Origin: Janthinobacterium sp. GW458P
GTDB taxonomy: Bacteria > Pseudomonadota > Gammaproteobacteria > Burkholderiales > Burkholderiaceae_D
Assembly (NCBI RefSeq): GCF_002127585.1
Contig: NZ_NEGZ01000012.1
Location: 10,157 to 74,156 of the forward strand
DNA length: 64,000 bases
Direction of reading: 5' to 3'
Position 1 is the stretch's first letter; every line of letters begins with the position of its first letter. A program made the position numbers and the translations under genes. Positions 1 through 11,277 of this stretch are shown piece by piece. The notes under the pieces were generated by a model. It did no database searches. It was not told the origin of the DNA and saw only the letters and a program-made list of their open reading frames with translations.

Positions 1-567
1 GCCGCGTCCACCCTGGGCGCCGGCCTGCTGGCCAGCGTGACCCTGATGGCCATGCTGCTGGGCGTGCGCCCCAACCTGGACCAGCTGGCGCAGCTGCCCG
101 ACTTCTGGATCAAGGTGGGCTTTGTCGCCTGCATCTGCCTGGCGGCCTGGCAGGCGAGCAGCCGCCTGTGCCTGCCGGGCGCCGCTACCCGCGCCCTGCC
201 CCTGCTGGTCGCCATGCCCCTGCTGCTGATGTGGACCCTGGGCGCCATCGTCATGCAGGAAGCCCCGCCCGGGCAGCGCGCCGAACTGTTCTGGGGCGCC
301 ACCTGGCGCAGCTGCCCGCTGCTGATCGCCATGCTGTCCTTGCCCATCCTGGCCGCCGTGCTGCGCTGCATGCGCGAACTGGCGCCCACGCGCTTGCGCC
401 TGGCGGGCGCCGCCGCCGGTTTTGCCGCCGGCGGCGGCGCCGCCCTCGTCTACTGCCTGCACTGCCCGGAGCTGGCCGCCAGCTTCGTCGGCTTCTGGTA
501 CGTGCTGGGCATGCTGGTGCCCACGGCCATCGGCGCGGCCATCGGCCCGAAAGTGCTGGCCTGGTAA
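1..567 (+). CDS. NrsF/DUF1109-family anti-sigma factor, 5' end outside window
   Basis: Reading frame 1 is open from the first base to the stop at 565-567, so the gene begins upstream. The visible 188 residues are almost entirely hydrophobic, with about six predicted membrane helices, and end in a short cytoplasmic tail. This matches the C-terminal part of the DUF1109/NrsF family. Known members are inner-membrane anti-sigma factors encoded just after an ECF sigma factor and hold it inactive until a stress signal such as metal or oxidative stress arrives. The sigma gene would be upstream of the window and is not seen. The DUF4331/TPR/HupE genes that follow on the same strand could be its regulon; that is inference from position only. 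Confidence 0.75.
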   Translation, partial: AASTLGAGLLASVTLMAMLLGVRPNLDQLAQLPDFWIKVGFVACICLAAWQASSRLCLPGAATRALPLLVAMPLLLMWTLGAIVMQEAPPGQRAELFWGATWRSCPLLIAMLSLPILAAVLRCMRELAPTRLRLAGAAAGFAAGGGAALVYCLHCPELAASFVGFWYVLGMLVPTAIGAAIGPKVLAW

Positions 568-686
568 GGCAATGACATCCTTTTCGAGGCAGTGAATCCG
601 TTTTCTTCCCCCGTGCGTATAAGCCAGGCAGCCTGCAGTTTCTTGGACTTGCCTGTCAACGCAAACACAAAATCGGGAGAATCGAA

Positions 687-2195
687 ATGTCTTTGTCACG
701 CTCGAAAACCGCACTGGGCGCCGCACTCCTGGGCAACCTGCTCGCCGTTTCCTTCACTTTGGCCATCGCGCCGGCCGCCCACGCGTCCAGCCACCGCGAA
801 GCGCCGTTCATCACGCAAAACCCCAAAGTCGACGCCACCGACTTCTATATGTTCCGCAGCTACGAGGCGGGCCGCGGCGCCTACACCACCGTGGTGGCCG
901 ACTACGTGCCGCTGCAGGACGCCTATGGCGGCCCGAATTACTTCACCATGGACCCCAACGCCCTGTACGAAATCCACATCGACAACAACGGCGACGGCAA
1001 GGAAGACCTCACCTTCCAGTTCCGCTTTGCCAACACCATCAAGGATGACCAGTTCACCGTGGGCGGCAAGAAAGTCTCGATTCCGCTCGTCATCAATGGC
1101 GGCGCCATCGATTCCGTCAATCCGCCGGGCCTGAACGTGCGCGAAACGTATACCGTGACGGTGGTGCGGGGCGACCGCCGCGGCGGCACGAGGAGCAGCG
1201 TGACCAACGCCAGCGGCGGCGGCACGACGTTCGACAAGCCCGTCGACAATATCGGCAACAAGGCCATCCCCAATTACGCCGCGTATGCCGCGCAGCACGT
1301 CTACACGGTCAACATCCCCGGCTGCGCCGCGCCGGCGCGCCTGTTCGTCGGCCAGCGCAAGGACCCCTTCGTGGTGAACCTGGGCGAAACGTTCGACTTG
1401 ATCAACATCAAGGCGCCCGCCACGGAATTCGCCGCCAATGCGGAGTCCGCCGCCAGGGATGACCTGGCGCGCAAGAACGTCACGGCCATCGAGATGGAAG
1501 TGCCGACCGCCTGCCTGACGGCCGGCAGCGACCCTGTCATCGGCGGCTGGACCACGGCCAGCCTGCGCCAGGGACGTTTGCTGAACCCGGCGCCGGGCGC
1601 CATTCCCGCATCGAAGGAAGGCGGCGCGTGGGTGCAGGTGTCGCGCCTGGGCATGCCGCTGGTCAATGAACTGGTCATCGGCCTGAAGGACAAGGACCGC
1701 TTCAACGCCAGCAAGCCGGCCGGCGACGCGCAATTTGCCGACTATGTGAAAAATCCCACCGTGCCGGCCCTGGTGGAAGTGCTGTTCGGCTCGGCAGGCG
1801 CCAAGGCGCCCACCAACTTCCCCCGCAACGACCTCGTGGCCGCCTTCTTGACCGGCATCAAGGGCGTGAACCAGCCGGCGACGGTCGTCGCCTCGGAAAT
1901 GCTGCGCCTGAACACCTCGATCGCGCCCACTGCCCCGGGATCGCAAAAGCGCCTGGGCGTCATCGACGGCGACAACGCGGGCTTTCCGAACGGCCGCCGC
2001 CCCGGCGACGACGTGGTCGACGTGGTGCTGCGCGTGGCCATGGGCAAGCTGTGCACCTTGAACATCGGCTGCGCCCCGTCCGACGCCCCGGCCGGCGGCC
2101 TGCACTTCACGGACGGCGCCTTCGTCGATGAAACCTACTTCACGGCGGGTTTCCCCTACCTGAAAACCCCCATTGCCGGTTCGCCGCAACTGTAA
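687..2195 (+). CDS. DUF4331 domain-containing exported protein
   Basis: 502 residues starting with a clear Sec signal peptide, probable cleavage after Ala-His-Ala near residue 33. The mature N-terminus begins SSHREAP, and the next segment has the DATDFYMF motif typical of DUF4331. The rest is a single long DUF4331 domain (to about residue 490) with repeated Asp/Asn-Gly turns such as DNNGDGKED, suggesting calcium binding. The biochemical role of the family is unknown; it is secreted or periplasmic. A purine-rich GGGAGA lies about 10 bases before the ATG. The next gene begins 18 bp downstream, so they are probably co-transcribed with the TPR and HupE/UreJ genes, an arrangement I recognise from other Oxalobacteraceae. 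Confidence 0.88.
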   Translation: MSLSRSKTALGAALLGNLLAVSFTLAIAPAAHASSHREAPFITQNPKVDATDFYMFRSYEAGRGAYTTVVADYVPLQDAYGGPNYFTMDPNALYEIHIDNNGDGKEDLTFQFRFANTIKDDQFTVGGKKVSIPLVINGGAIDSVNPPGLNVRETYTVTVVRGDRRGGTRSSVTNASGGGTTFDKPVDNIGNKAIPNYAAYAAQHVYTVNIPGCAAPARLFVGQRKDPFVVNLGETFDLINIKAPATEFAANAESAARDDLARKNVTAIEMEVPTACLTAGSDPVIGGWTTASLRQGRLLNPAPGAIPASKEGGAWVQVSRLGMPLVNELVIGLKDKDRFNASKPAGDAQFADYVKNPTVPALVEVLFGSAGAKAPTNFPRNDLVAAFLTGIKGVNQPATVVASEMLRLNTSIAPTAPGSQKRLGVIDGDNAGFPNGRRPGDDVVDVVLRVAMGKLCTLNIGCAPSDAPAGGLHFTDGAFVDETYFTAGFPYLKTPIAGSPQL

Positions 2196-2213
2196 GCCAA
2201 CGAGGAGAACGCG

Positions 2214-2462
2214 ATGAACAAGCTCCATGCACTGGGCGCCCTGGCGCTCACGGCCCTGCTGGCCGGCTGCGGTGGCGGCGGCAGCCACGACGGCCACAGT
2301 GGCGACAACGGCGGCGTCAATCCCCCGCCCGCGGCCATGCCCGACGCCTTTTATGCAGCCGTCAGCGACATCATTCTGAACACCAGCGATGACAAGGAAG
2401 GCGTCGCCACCGACGCCATCATGGCGACGTCGCCGGAAGACACGGAAGCGGCGGCGCTGTAG
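2214..2462 (+). CDS. small predicted lipoprotein, hypothetical
   Basis: 82 residues. It has a charged start, a hydrophobic core and a lipobox LLAGC with the acylated cysteine at residue 19, followed by a Gly/Ser/His-rich linker, so it should be a lipoprotein. The remaining 50 or so residues are acidic and low in complexity and match no family I recognise. It sits 18 bp after the DUF4331 gene and about 70 bp before the TPR gene, with an AGGAG ribosome site (CGAGGAGAAC) just before the ATG. It is probably a part of the same operon. Function is unknown. Confidence 0.7.
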   Translation: MNKLHALGALALTALLAGCGGGGSHDGHSGDNGGVNPPPAAMPDAFYAAVSDIILNTSDDKEGVATDAIMATSPEDTEAAAL

Positions 2463-2532
2463 CCTCACGCAGGCGCCGGAGCGGCACCGCCCGGCGCCTG
2501 CGCCCTTTCACATCGATACGGAAACGTCCGCG

Positions 2533-3744
2533 ATGAAAACACCGATTTCCCTGCTGTGCGCCTGCCTGCCCCTGCTGGCCGTGGCCGCCCCCTACACGCC
2601 AAAGGACGGCAGCGCCGTCATCGAGCAGCTGCCGCGCCGCGCCGATGCCGCGCAGCGCGAACTGCGCGGCCTGCGCCAGCAATTGAATGCCACGCAGCAA
2701 GACCTGGCCCTGGCGACGGGCCTGGCGCAGCGCTACATCGCGCTGGCGCGCAGCGAAACGGACCCGCGCTACCTGGGCTACGCCCAAGCGGCCCTGGCGC
2801 CCTGGTGGCGGCAGGCGGCGCCGCCCGTCCCCGTGCGCCTGCTGCGCGCCACCATCCTGCAAAGCACCCACCATTTCGGTCTCGCCCTGCAAGACCTCGA
2901 TGCCGTCCTCGCGCAGCAGCCGCACGACGCCCAGGCCTGGCTGACGCGCGCCACCGTGCTCAGCGTGCAGGGCGACTACCCGCAGGCGACAGCGGCCTGC
3001 GCCCGGCTGTCGGCGCTGACCGCGCAGCTGGCCACCGTCACCTGCCTTGCCAATATCGCCGGCGTCACGGGCCGCGCCGCCGCCAGCGAGCGCTTGCTGG
3101 GCCTGACCCTGCAAAGGAGCGCCGGCACGGCGGCCGAACTGGAAAACTGGGCCGCCACCCTGCTGGCGGAAATGGCCACGCGGCGCGGAGATTCAACGCT
3201 GGCCGAGGCCCGCTACAAGGCGGCGCTGGCGCGGCAGCCGCGCGACAGCTATCTGCTGGGCGCCTACGCCGACTTCCTGCTGGACCGCCAGCGCCCGCAG
3301 GACGTCGTCGCGCTGTTGCAGGACCGGCAGCGCATCGACGCCCTGCTGCTGCGCTACGCGCTGGCCCTGCAATCGCTGCCCGGCCGGCAATCGGCGTTCC
3401 AGGCGGCGAAGGCCGAACTGGCGGCCCGCTTCACCGCCGCCATGCAGCGGGGCGATACCGTACACCAGCGCGAGCAAGCCCGTTTCGCCCTGTTTTTGCA
3501 ACACGATGTGCCGTCCGCCCTGCGGCTGGCGCAGCAGAACTGGGCCATCCAGAAGGAAGTGCCCGACATGCGCATCGTGCTCGAGGCGGCCCTGGCCGCG
3601 CGCGACTACGGCGCCGCGCAACCTGTGCTGGCGTGGGTGGCGGCGAATGGCGTGGAAGACGTGGCCCTGCAGCGGCTCGCCAGGCAACTGGGCCCGCAGG
3701 ATGGGCAGAAAATCAGTTTTATCAAGAAAGCAGGTGTACTGTGA
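2533..3744 (+). CDS. exported tetratricopeptide-repeat protein
   Basis: The frame is open from 2389, but the ATG at 2533 gives a proper signal peptide (MKTPISLLCACLPLLAVAA), so I start there: 403 residues. Alanine- and leucine-rich helical repeats from about residue 90 to 370 have TPR-like spacing, for example the segment around residues 115-150 with a QDLDAVLAQQPHDAQAW pattern. It is predicted to be periplasmic and to act as a protein-interaction scaffold; no enzyme motif is visible. Its stop codon overlaps the GTG start of the next gene by four bases (GTGA), which indicates translational coupling with the HupE/UreJ protein. Confidence 0.8.
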   Translation: MKTPISLLCACLPLLAVAAPYTPKDGSAVIEQLPRRADAAQRELRGLRQQLNATQQDLALATGLAQRYIALARSETDPRYLGYAQAALAPWWRQAAPPVPVRLLRATILQSTHHFGLALQDLDAVLAQQPHDAQAWLTRATVLSVQGDYPQATAACARLSALTAQLATVTCLANIAGVTGRAAASERLLGLTLQRSAGTAAELENWAATLLAEMATRRGDSTLAEARYKAALARQPRDSYLLGAYADFLLDRQRPQDVVALLQDRQRIDALLLRYALALQSLPGRQSAFQAAKAELAARFTAAMQRGDTVHQREQARFALFLQHDVPSALRLAQQNWAIQKEVPDMRIVLEAALAARDYGAAQPVLAWVAANGVEDVALQRLARQLGPQDGQKISFIKKAGVL

Positions 3745-4862
3745 AACGCTGCCTGTTCATCCTGTTCCTGTGCGCCTGGCTGGCCCCCGCGCACGCGCAC
3801 AAGCCCAGCGACAGCTACCTGAGCCTGGCCGTGCACGGCCGGCAGCTCGACGGCCAATGGGATATCGCCCTGCGCGACCTCGATTTCGCCATCGGCCTCG
3901 ACGGCAATGGCGACGGCGCCCTGACCTGGGATGAAATCCGCGCGCGCCACGCGGCCATTGCCGCCTACGCGCTGCAGCGCCTGCAGTTGGCCGGCGACGA
4001 GGGCGCGTGCACGCTGGAAGCGGCCGAACAGCTGATCGACCGCCACACGGACGGCGCCTACAACGTGCTGCGCTTTGCGGCCACCTGCCCCGGCAACGCC
4101 GCGCCAGCCAGTTTGACCATCGGCTACACCCTGTTCGCCGACCTCGATCCGCAGCACAAGGGGCTGCTGAAGATCAACAGCGACGGCGCCACGCAGACGG
4201 CCATCTTCGACCCGGACAACCCGCGCCAGACGATCTCGCTGGCCGCGCCCGAGCGCCTGGCGCAGTTCGGCGCCTACGTGCAACACGGCATCTGGCACAT
4301 CTGGATAGGCTACGACCATATTTTGTTCCTGCTGTCGCTGCTGCTGCCGGCCGTCCTGCTGCCCGGCTTGCGCGACCAGCAGCCAGGCTTGCAGGCGGCC
4401 TTCCATGATGTGCTGAAGGTCGTCACGGCATTTACCCTTGCCCACTCCATCACATTGAGCCTGGCCAGCCTGTCGCTCGTCTCGCTGCCGTCGCGCTGGG
4501 TGGAATCGGCGATTGCCGCTTCCGTGATCCTGGCCGCGCTGAACAACCTGCTGCCCCTGTTCCGCGGCAAGCGCCCCGTGGCAGCCTTCGCCTTTGGCCT
4601 GATCCACGGCTTCGGCTTTGCCAGCGTGCTGCGCGACCTGGGCTTGCCCCAGTCCTCGCTGCTGGCCAGCCTGTTCGGCTTCAACGTGGGCGTGGAACTG
4701 GGCCAGCTGGCCATCGTCGCCGCGTTTCTGCCCCTCGCCTGGCTGCTGCGCAAGACCTGGCTGTACCGGCGGGCGCTGACCGTCGGGTCGCTGGCCATCG
4801 CGCTGGTGGCGGCCGTGTGGCTGGTGGAGCGCGTGGCCGATATCAAGCTGATCAGCGCATGA
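3741..4862 (+). CDS. HupE/UreJ-family membrane protein with EF-hand-like N-terminal domain
   Basis: I place the start at the GTG at 3741, which overlaps the previous stop and begins a signal peptide ending Ala-His-Ala-His-Lys; 373 residues. The N-terminal third is extracytoplasmic and carries a canonical EF-hand loop (D54, N56, D58, T62, E65, in LDGNGDGALTWDE). The C-terminal half (from about residue 185) has six or seven membrane helices and the HupE/UreJ_2 signature, including IWHIWIGYDHILFLLSLL and the LIHGFGFASVL segment. HupE/UreJ relatives are nickel or cobalt transporters, but this larger family with a periplasmic domain has no proven substrate. Co-encoding with DUF4331 and TPR proteins suggests a shared envelope function. 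Confidence 0.85.
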   Translation: MKRCLFILFLCAWLAPAHAHKPSDSYLSLAVHGRQLDGQWDIALRDLDFAIGLDGNGDGALTWDEIRARHAAIAAYALQRLQLAGDEGACTLEAAEQLIDRHTDGAYNVLRFAATCPGNAAPASLTIGYTLFADLDPQHKGLLKINSDGATQTAIFDPDNPRQTISLAAPERLAQFGAYVQHGIWHIWIGYDHILFLLSLLLPAVLLPGLRDQQPGLQAAFHDVLKVVTAFTLAHSITLSLASLSLVSLPSRWVESAIAASVILAALNNLLPLFRGKRPVAAFAFGLIHGFGFASVLRDLGLPQSSLLASLFGFNVGVELGQLAIVAAFLPLAWLLRKTWLYRRALTVGSLAIALVAAVWLVERVADIKLISA

Positions 4863-4956
4863 ATGAGGCTATTCATTAGCGCAGCTAATAAGATCATGCC
4901 GATTACAAGGGCTTATCAACGAGTCGCGCAAGGCTTAGAGTAGCTCCTGTCAATAA

Positions 4957-5823
<867 letters not shown>

Positions 5824-5835
5824 GGGAAAACACAC

Positions 5836-6961
<1,126 letters not shown>

Positions 6962-6978
<17 letters not shown>

Positions 6979-7507
6979 ACACCTGCGGCACGGCCTGCGT
7001 CAGCCACACGCCATTGTCGGACACATAAAACACATGGCCCTGCGCCTGCATGGCGGCCGCAGCGACCGTCAGCACGACGGGCTTGCCATGGCGCGCGCCC
7101 ACGGCCACGGCCGTTTCGCGGCTGGACGACAGGTGCACGTGCTTGCGCGCTCCGGGCAGCAGGCCGGCTGCGCGGATCGCCTCGAGAAAACGGCTGGCCG
7201 TGCCGTGGTACAGCATGGCGGGCGGCGCGGCGGGCGGCAGGGCGAGATCGACGGCGGCCAGCGAGTGCCCCTGGCTGGCGCGGATGCGCAAGCCGTCGCC
7301 GCTGATGGCGTAGCGCGCCTTGCTGTCGCGCGCCACCACCTCATCCAATTGTTCACGGGAAAGGCGGCGGCCATGCTGGCCCGCCTGCGCCAGCAGCTGG
7401 GCTATGTCGGCCCAGCCCTGGGCATCGAGCGCGAGGCCGATTTTTTCGGGGGCGTGGCGCAGTATGAGGGAAAGGAATTTACTGGTTTGTACTAATTGAT
7501 CTGTCAT
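6962..7507 (-). CDS. kptA: RNA 2'-phosphotransferase KptA/Tpt1
   Basis: 181 residues, the normal length. The N-terminal winged-helix part opens with [17 protein letters not shown], diagnostic of Tpt1/KptA. The C-terminal ADP-ribosyltransferase-like part contains [13 protein letters not shown] and HVHLSSS. The enzyme transfers an internal 2'-phosphate from RNA to NAD+, giving ADP-ribose 1'',2''-cyclic phosphate. In yeast this finishes tRNA splicing; bacteria lack that pathway, so its bacterial substrate is uncertain (repair of 2'-phosphorylated RNA ends has been proposed for the family). The gene is convergent with the AKR pair and overlaps it by 17 bp; the receptor gene 17 bp downstream reads the same way. 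Confidence 0.92.
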
Positions 7508-7524
7508 GCCCCAGTTTAGCGTTG

Positions 7525-9594
7525 TCAGAACGCATATGACAAGGTCAGGCGCGCGGAACGCGGTTCCAGCGGATGGAAATGGCGGTCGGCCACCCCGTCT
7601 TGCGCCTCGCCGGGCAGCCGCGACGCGTAGTAATAATCGATGTCGCTGGCGCGCTTGTTGAGCAGGTTGAACACGTCGAGCGACAGCCGCATCCTGCGGT
7701 TGAACTGGTAAGCGAGGCGCGCATACGCGAGGGTGGTCGAGGCCGACCGCGCGCTATTGTCCTCGATCAAGGGACGGGGGCCGAAGTAGCGCAGCTGCAA
7801 GGCGCCCGACCATGGTCCCCGGTCCGTCACCGTGACGCCGAACGAGGCCGCCGTGCCGATCGCGCCCGGGATGAAGTTGCCGGCCGCATCGTTCTGCGTG
7901 TAGCGCGAGCGCGAGACGGCCAGGTCCAGGTCGAACAGCAGCCACGGCGCGGCAACATAATGGTTGTTCCACTCGACGCCGTGGCGGCGGCTGGCGCGGC
8001 TCGGCTGCGTGCCGCCCGCGTCGCCGACGAACAGCAATTCCGACGCGACGTCGAGCCGCCACAGGGCCAGCGAGCTTTGCAGGCCCGGCAGCCATTCCGT
8101 GCGCGCGCCCAGTTCCATGCCCCTGGTCGGCACGAGAGGCGTGACGGGAGCCGAAGGCGTGCCGTCGGGCAAGCGCGTCTGCGTCGCGCCCCGCGCATCG
8201 TTGCTATGGAAACCCTTGCCGTAGTTCACGAAGAATTCCGTCTGGCGCCACGGCCCGAGTATCCATGACAGCTTCGGCGACACCAGGTGCCCGCTTGCCG
8301 CGCCGCTATTGCCTTCCACGCTGCTGGCCACCTTGAAACGGTAGGCGTCATAGCGCAGGCCCGCCACGGAACGCAGCCAGGGCAGCCATTGCGCCGTGTT
8401 TTCGCCGTACACGCCGACGCTGGCCTCGCGCACCCGGTCTTCGCGCACCGTGGCTTGCCGGATGCGGTCTACCGTGCTGTACAGGCCCACGGGCGACAGC
8501 CGGTCGACACGGCCCTGCACGCCCAGCTTGTTGCGCATGGACAAGCCTGCCAGCTGCGTGGTCCAGCTTTCGCTGGCGTTGACACCGGCCACCGCGCGCC
8601 GTTCGCTTTGCTGGAACTGGTCGCCGGTGGCCGGACTGGCCAGGAAATACGTGAAGTCGCTATTGAGTTCCAGCTGCGAGCCGATCAGGTACGCGTCCAG
8701 CTCGAACAGCCGGTTTTCCGTGCGCCGGAGCAACGCGTAGGACAGGCTGGCGCGCGAGGTGTCGCCGCCGTCGCTGGGCGCCAGCGAGCCGAAGCGGCCG
8801 ATCAGGCCGGATTCGACCGCGCGCAGCGGCACCTGGTCGGTAGCGTTCCAGCTGTTTTTATAGGCCATGGCCGTCACGCTGAAGCCGTCTTCCGGGCTGC
8901 CCTGCCTGTAGCGCAGCACGCCGCTCACTTTACGCACGCGCTCCGGCACGTCCCAGGGGCCATTGTTGCGGTTCAGTTCCAGGCCGACCAGCAGGATGCC
9001 GGGGCCGGAAGCGACGGAATCGGCCACGACGGCCCGCACATAGCCGTGCTGGCCCAAGGACACGCTGGCCTGGCCTTGCGGCAATCTGTCGGCCAGGCGG
9101 ATGCGCGCGCTGCCCGCTGAGGCGAAATCGCCTTCGCCGGCGAAATACGGTCCCTTTTTGTAGTCGATGCGCTGCACCAACTCGGGAATGAGGAAATTGA
9201 GGTCGGCATAACCTTGCCCATGTGCATGCGTGCGCATGTTGACGGGCATGCCGTCGACGTAAGTGGCGAAATCCGTGCCATGGTCGAGGTTAAAGCCGCG
9301 CAGGAAGTACTGGTTGGCCTTGCCGTCGCCGCTGTGCTGGGTGACGATGAGCCCTGGCACGAACTCCAGCAATTCCCCCGTGCGCAAGGCGGGCCGGTTG
9401 ACGATCAGTTCGCTGGTGATGACGCCCTGGCTGGCCGCGTCCGAGGTGCCGACGGCGTTGTCGTAGTGGCCCGTCACGCGCACGGTGCGCGACGCATCCG
9501 TGGACGATGGAGCCTCCGGCGCGGCCCCCTTGCCGGCGCCGGACAGCAGCAGCAAGGCACAAGCTGCCAGCTGTTTGCGTTTTATCAATGGCAT
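7525..9594 (-). CDS. TonB-dependent outer-membrane receptor
   Basis: The frame extends to 9651 but the ATG at 9594 gives a signal peptide ([19 protein letters not shown]), leaving 689 residues. An N-terminal plug domain (about residues 45-165) has the typical [17 protein letters not shown] and [20 protein letters not shown] motifs. A 22-strand barrel follows, ending in the aromatic terminal strand ARLTLSYAF. The Gly-Lys-Ala-Asn-Gln-Tyr and [17 protein letters not shown] segments resemble receptors of unknown ligand in Proteobacteria. No Fur box or TonB-linked sigma/anti-sigma genes are adjacent, so iron regulation is not supported. It is transcribed divergently from the receiver-like gene; about 95 bp separate the two starts. 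Confidence 0.92.
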   Translation of the reverse strand: MPLIKRKQLAACALLLLSGAGKGAAPEAPSSTDASRTVRVTGHYDNAVGTSDAASQGVITSELIVNRPALRTGELLEFVPGLIVTQHSGDGKANQYFLRGFNLDHGTDFATYVDGMPVNMRTHAHGQGYADLNFLIPELVQRIDYKKGPYFAGEGDFASAGSARIRLADRLPQGQASVSLGQHGYVRAVVADSVASGPGILLVGLELNRNNGPWDVPERVRKVSGVLRYRQGSPEDGFSVTAMAYKNSWNATDQVPLRAVESGLIGRFGSLAPSDGGDTSRASLSYALLRRTENRLFELDAYLIGSQLELNSDFTYFLASPATGDQFQQSERRAVAGVNASESWTTQLAGLSMRNKLGVQGRVDRLSPVGLYSTVDRIRQATVREDRVREASVGVYGENTAQWLPWLRSVAGLRYDAYRFKVASSVEGNSGAASGHLVSPKLSWILGPWRQTEFFVNYGKGFHSNDARGATQTRLPDGTPSAPVTPLVPTRGMELGARTEWLPGLQSSLALWRLDVASELLFVGDAGGTQPSRASRRHGVEWNNHYVAAPWLLFDLDLAVSRSRYTQNDAAGNFIPGAIGTAASFGVTVTDRGPWSGALQLRYFGPRPLIEDNSARSASTTLAYARLAYQFNRRMRLSLDVFNLLNKRASDIDYYYASRLPGEAQDGVADRHFHPLEPRSARLTLSYAF

Positions 9595-9677
9595 CGCGCC
9601 TCCCCTTTTTATGATGTCAGTACAGGCTCCTATGGGATATATACGCGGCACGCTGGCTGCCTGGATTCAGCATTTTC

Positions 9678-9683
9678 AAGGAG
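9678..9683 (+). promoter_or_regulatory. Shine-Dalgarno site selecting a GTG start
   Basis: A perfect AAGGAG lies five bases before the GTG at 9689. No comparable site precedes the upstream in-frame ATGs, which also lie over the divergent receptor gene. This fixes the start of the membrane receiver-like protein. Confidence 0.7.
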
Positions 9684-9688
9684 CGACC

Positions 9689-10912
9689 GTGGATCTGAGC
9701 GACAGCGCCGGCAAGGCGACAAAAACCGCCACGGCAGCCGTGCGCAAGCGCGACGTGCTGCCCTACATCCTGCTGTTCATCCTGCTGGCCGGCCTGCTGG
9801 CCGTACTGGCGGGCGCCCTGCTGCCACCGTATTACCAGGCCGTGCCGGCCCTGTTGTGGAGCCTGGGTTTCTGCGTCAGCGGCATGCTGCTGGGTTTCCT
9901 GTTCGGCATACCGCGCACCGTGCCGTCGGGTACCGTCAATGCGCCGCCGCCCGATGAGCGGGCCAACGGCAAGGGCCGTCCCGGGGACGAGCCGCCGGCG
10001 GCGCCCGCCGATGGGCCGCCTGGCAACACCAGCAATACCCTGTTCCTCGGCACGCCCACGCCCATGGAAATCAATTCCAACCTGGTGGAAGTGTCGGACT
10101 GGCTGACGAAAATCATCGTCGGCGTGGGTTTGATCGAGCTCAAAAGCCTGCCCGGCAGCGCGCGCAAAATGGCCGCCTTCATCGCGCCCAGTCTGGCCGT
10201 CGATGCGGCCGCGGCCATGGCCGTCGTCGGCGGCATCATGCTGTTCTTTTCCGTGCACGGTTTCCTGATCGGCTACCTGCTCACGCGCATCTACCTGTCC
10301 ATCATGATCAAGCGGGCCGACAATCTCGTCAAAAACGAATCCGTGCGCCTGGAAAGCGGCAAGGAAATCGAAGTGACGGAACTGAGCCGTTTGCAGCAGA
10401 AATCGCTCGACGACATGCAGGAAGCCGTCACCCAGCTGCTGCTGGCCCACCCGCCCGACGGCGGCCCCGTCACGGCCCTGGCGGGCGTGCCGACGGCGCA
10501 AAAGCCGTCCAGCCTCGTGCTGTGGCTGGACGACCATCCGCGCAACAATACCTTGCTGGTGGAACAGCTGGAACGGGAAAATATCAAGGTGGACCAGGCG
10601 ATCTCGATGCGCCAGGCGCTGGCCATGCTGCAACAGAAGCATTACGCGCTGCTCATCACGGACATGGCGCGGGTGGAAAACGGCCGGCGCATCAAGGATG
10701 CGGGCGTGCGCACGGTGCGCGCCGTGCGCCAGGCCTTGCCGGAATTGCCCATCGTCGTGTATTGCAGCAAGGATACGGTCGCCAGTTATGGCACGGAAGC
10801 GGAGACGGCCGGCGCCCGCTTCATCACCACCTCAGGCACGAGCTTGCTGGCCAGCGTCAACAAGCTGCTGCACGAAGGACCTGGGGATGACGCTCAGCCT
10901 GCTATATCGTAG
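9689..10912 (+). CDS. membrane-anchored protein with C-terminal receiver-like domain
   Basis: 407 residues from the GTG start. Two membrane helices lie near residues 25-46 and 52-75, then a Pro/Gly-rich loop, a conserved-looking segment VSDWLTKIIVGVGLIELKSL (136-155), a third helix (175-203) and a helical linker. Residues 276-396 have a receiver-like (CheY) pattern: D281/D282 in LWLDDHP and a possible phospho-acceptor D325 in LLITDMA. The usual beta-5 lysine before proline is absent (ITTSGTS there instead), so phosphotransfer may be lost. I associate the VSDWLTKIIVGVGL module with membrane proteins of predicted bacterial conflict or stress systems, but cannot confirm this. The 3' end overlaps the convergent Imm22-like gene by 19 bp. 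Confidence 0.75.
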   Translation: MDLSDSAGKATKTATAAVRKRDVLPYILLFILLAGLLAVLAGALLPPYYQAVPALLWSLGFCVSGMLLGFLFGIPRTVPSGTVNAPPPDERANGKGRPGDEPPAAPADGPPGNTSNTLFLGTPTPMEINSNLVEVSDWLTKIIVGVGLIELKSLPGSARKMAAFIAPSLAVDAAAAMAVVGGIMLFFSVHGFLIGYLLTRIYLSIMIKRADNLVKNESVRLESGKEIEVTELSRLQQKSLDDMQEAVTQLLLAHPPDGGPVTALAGVPTAQKPSSLVLWLDDHPRNNTLLVEQLERENIKVDQAISMRQALAMLQQKHYALLITDMARVENGRRIKDAGVRTVRAVRQALPELPIVVYCSKDTVASYGTEAETAGARFITTSGTSLLASVNKLLHEGPGDDAQPAIS

Positions 10913-11259
10913 CAGTAGCGGCCCACGTAATGCAGCGAGCCGCGCTGCGGGTGCGCCAGTTGATTGGGCGCAAACACGCACACGCTGGCGTCGGCCTGCA
11001 CGCCTTGCGCGTCCGCGTCCGCGCCGGCCTGCGCCAGCCAGCTGCCGGCATACGACACGCCGTCGAGCAGCTCGGCCAGCGGCGCGGGCGTGGCCAGCCA
11101 CGCGCTCTCGATGCAGGCCGGCTCGTACTGCGTGAGGCCCGTTTCCAGGAAGAATGGTGGCGGCACGGCGTCGCCATCGTCCGTGTACGCGGGCGACAGG
11201 TAGGCCTGCAGCGCCTCCCACGAGGCGAAGCGTCCGCTGCAGGCAAACACGTGGACCAT
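10894..11259 (-). CDS. Imm22-like (DUF4284) immunity protein
   Basis: 121 residues from the ATG at 11259 (a TTG at 11277 is also possible). It is small and acidic with a high tryptophan/tyrosine content. The pattern HVFACSGRF near the start, then YTDDGD...FFLETGLTQYEP, then LAELLDGVSYAGSWL fits the Imm22 family, whose members are predicted antidotes to polymorphic toxins. It starts 18 bp after the stop of the caspase/deacetylase gene on the same strand, so the two are probably co-transcribed. No classic polymorphic toxin gene is next to it, so it is either an orphan immunity gene or protects against something unusual. Family assignment is by eye and moderately sure. Confidence 0.6.
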   Translation of the reverse strand: MVHVFACSGRFASWEALQAYLSPAYTDDGDAVPPPFFLETGLTQYEPACIESAWLATPAPLAELLDGVSYAGSWLAQAGADADAQGVQADASVCVFAPNQLAHPQRGSLHYVGRYCYDIAG

Positions 11260-11277
11260 GGGCAAGATGGACGCCAA

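Noticed and set aside
696-2468. A 590-codon minus-strand frame opposite DUF4331
   Set aside because: It is a shadow of the DUF4331 and lipoprotein genes; no motif or ribosome site.
2556-3740. A 5' extension of the HupE/UreJ frame
   Set aside because: It is the wrong frame of the TPR gene; the GTG at 3741 with the GTGA overlap and a signal peptide is the natural start.
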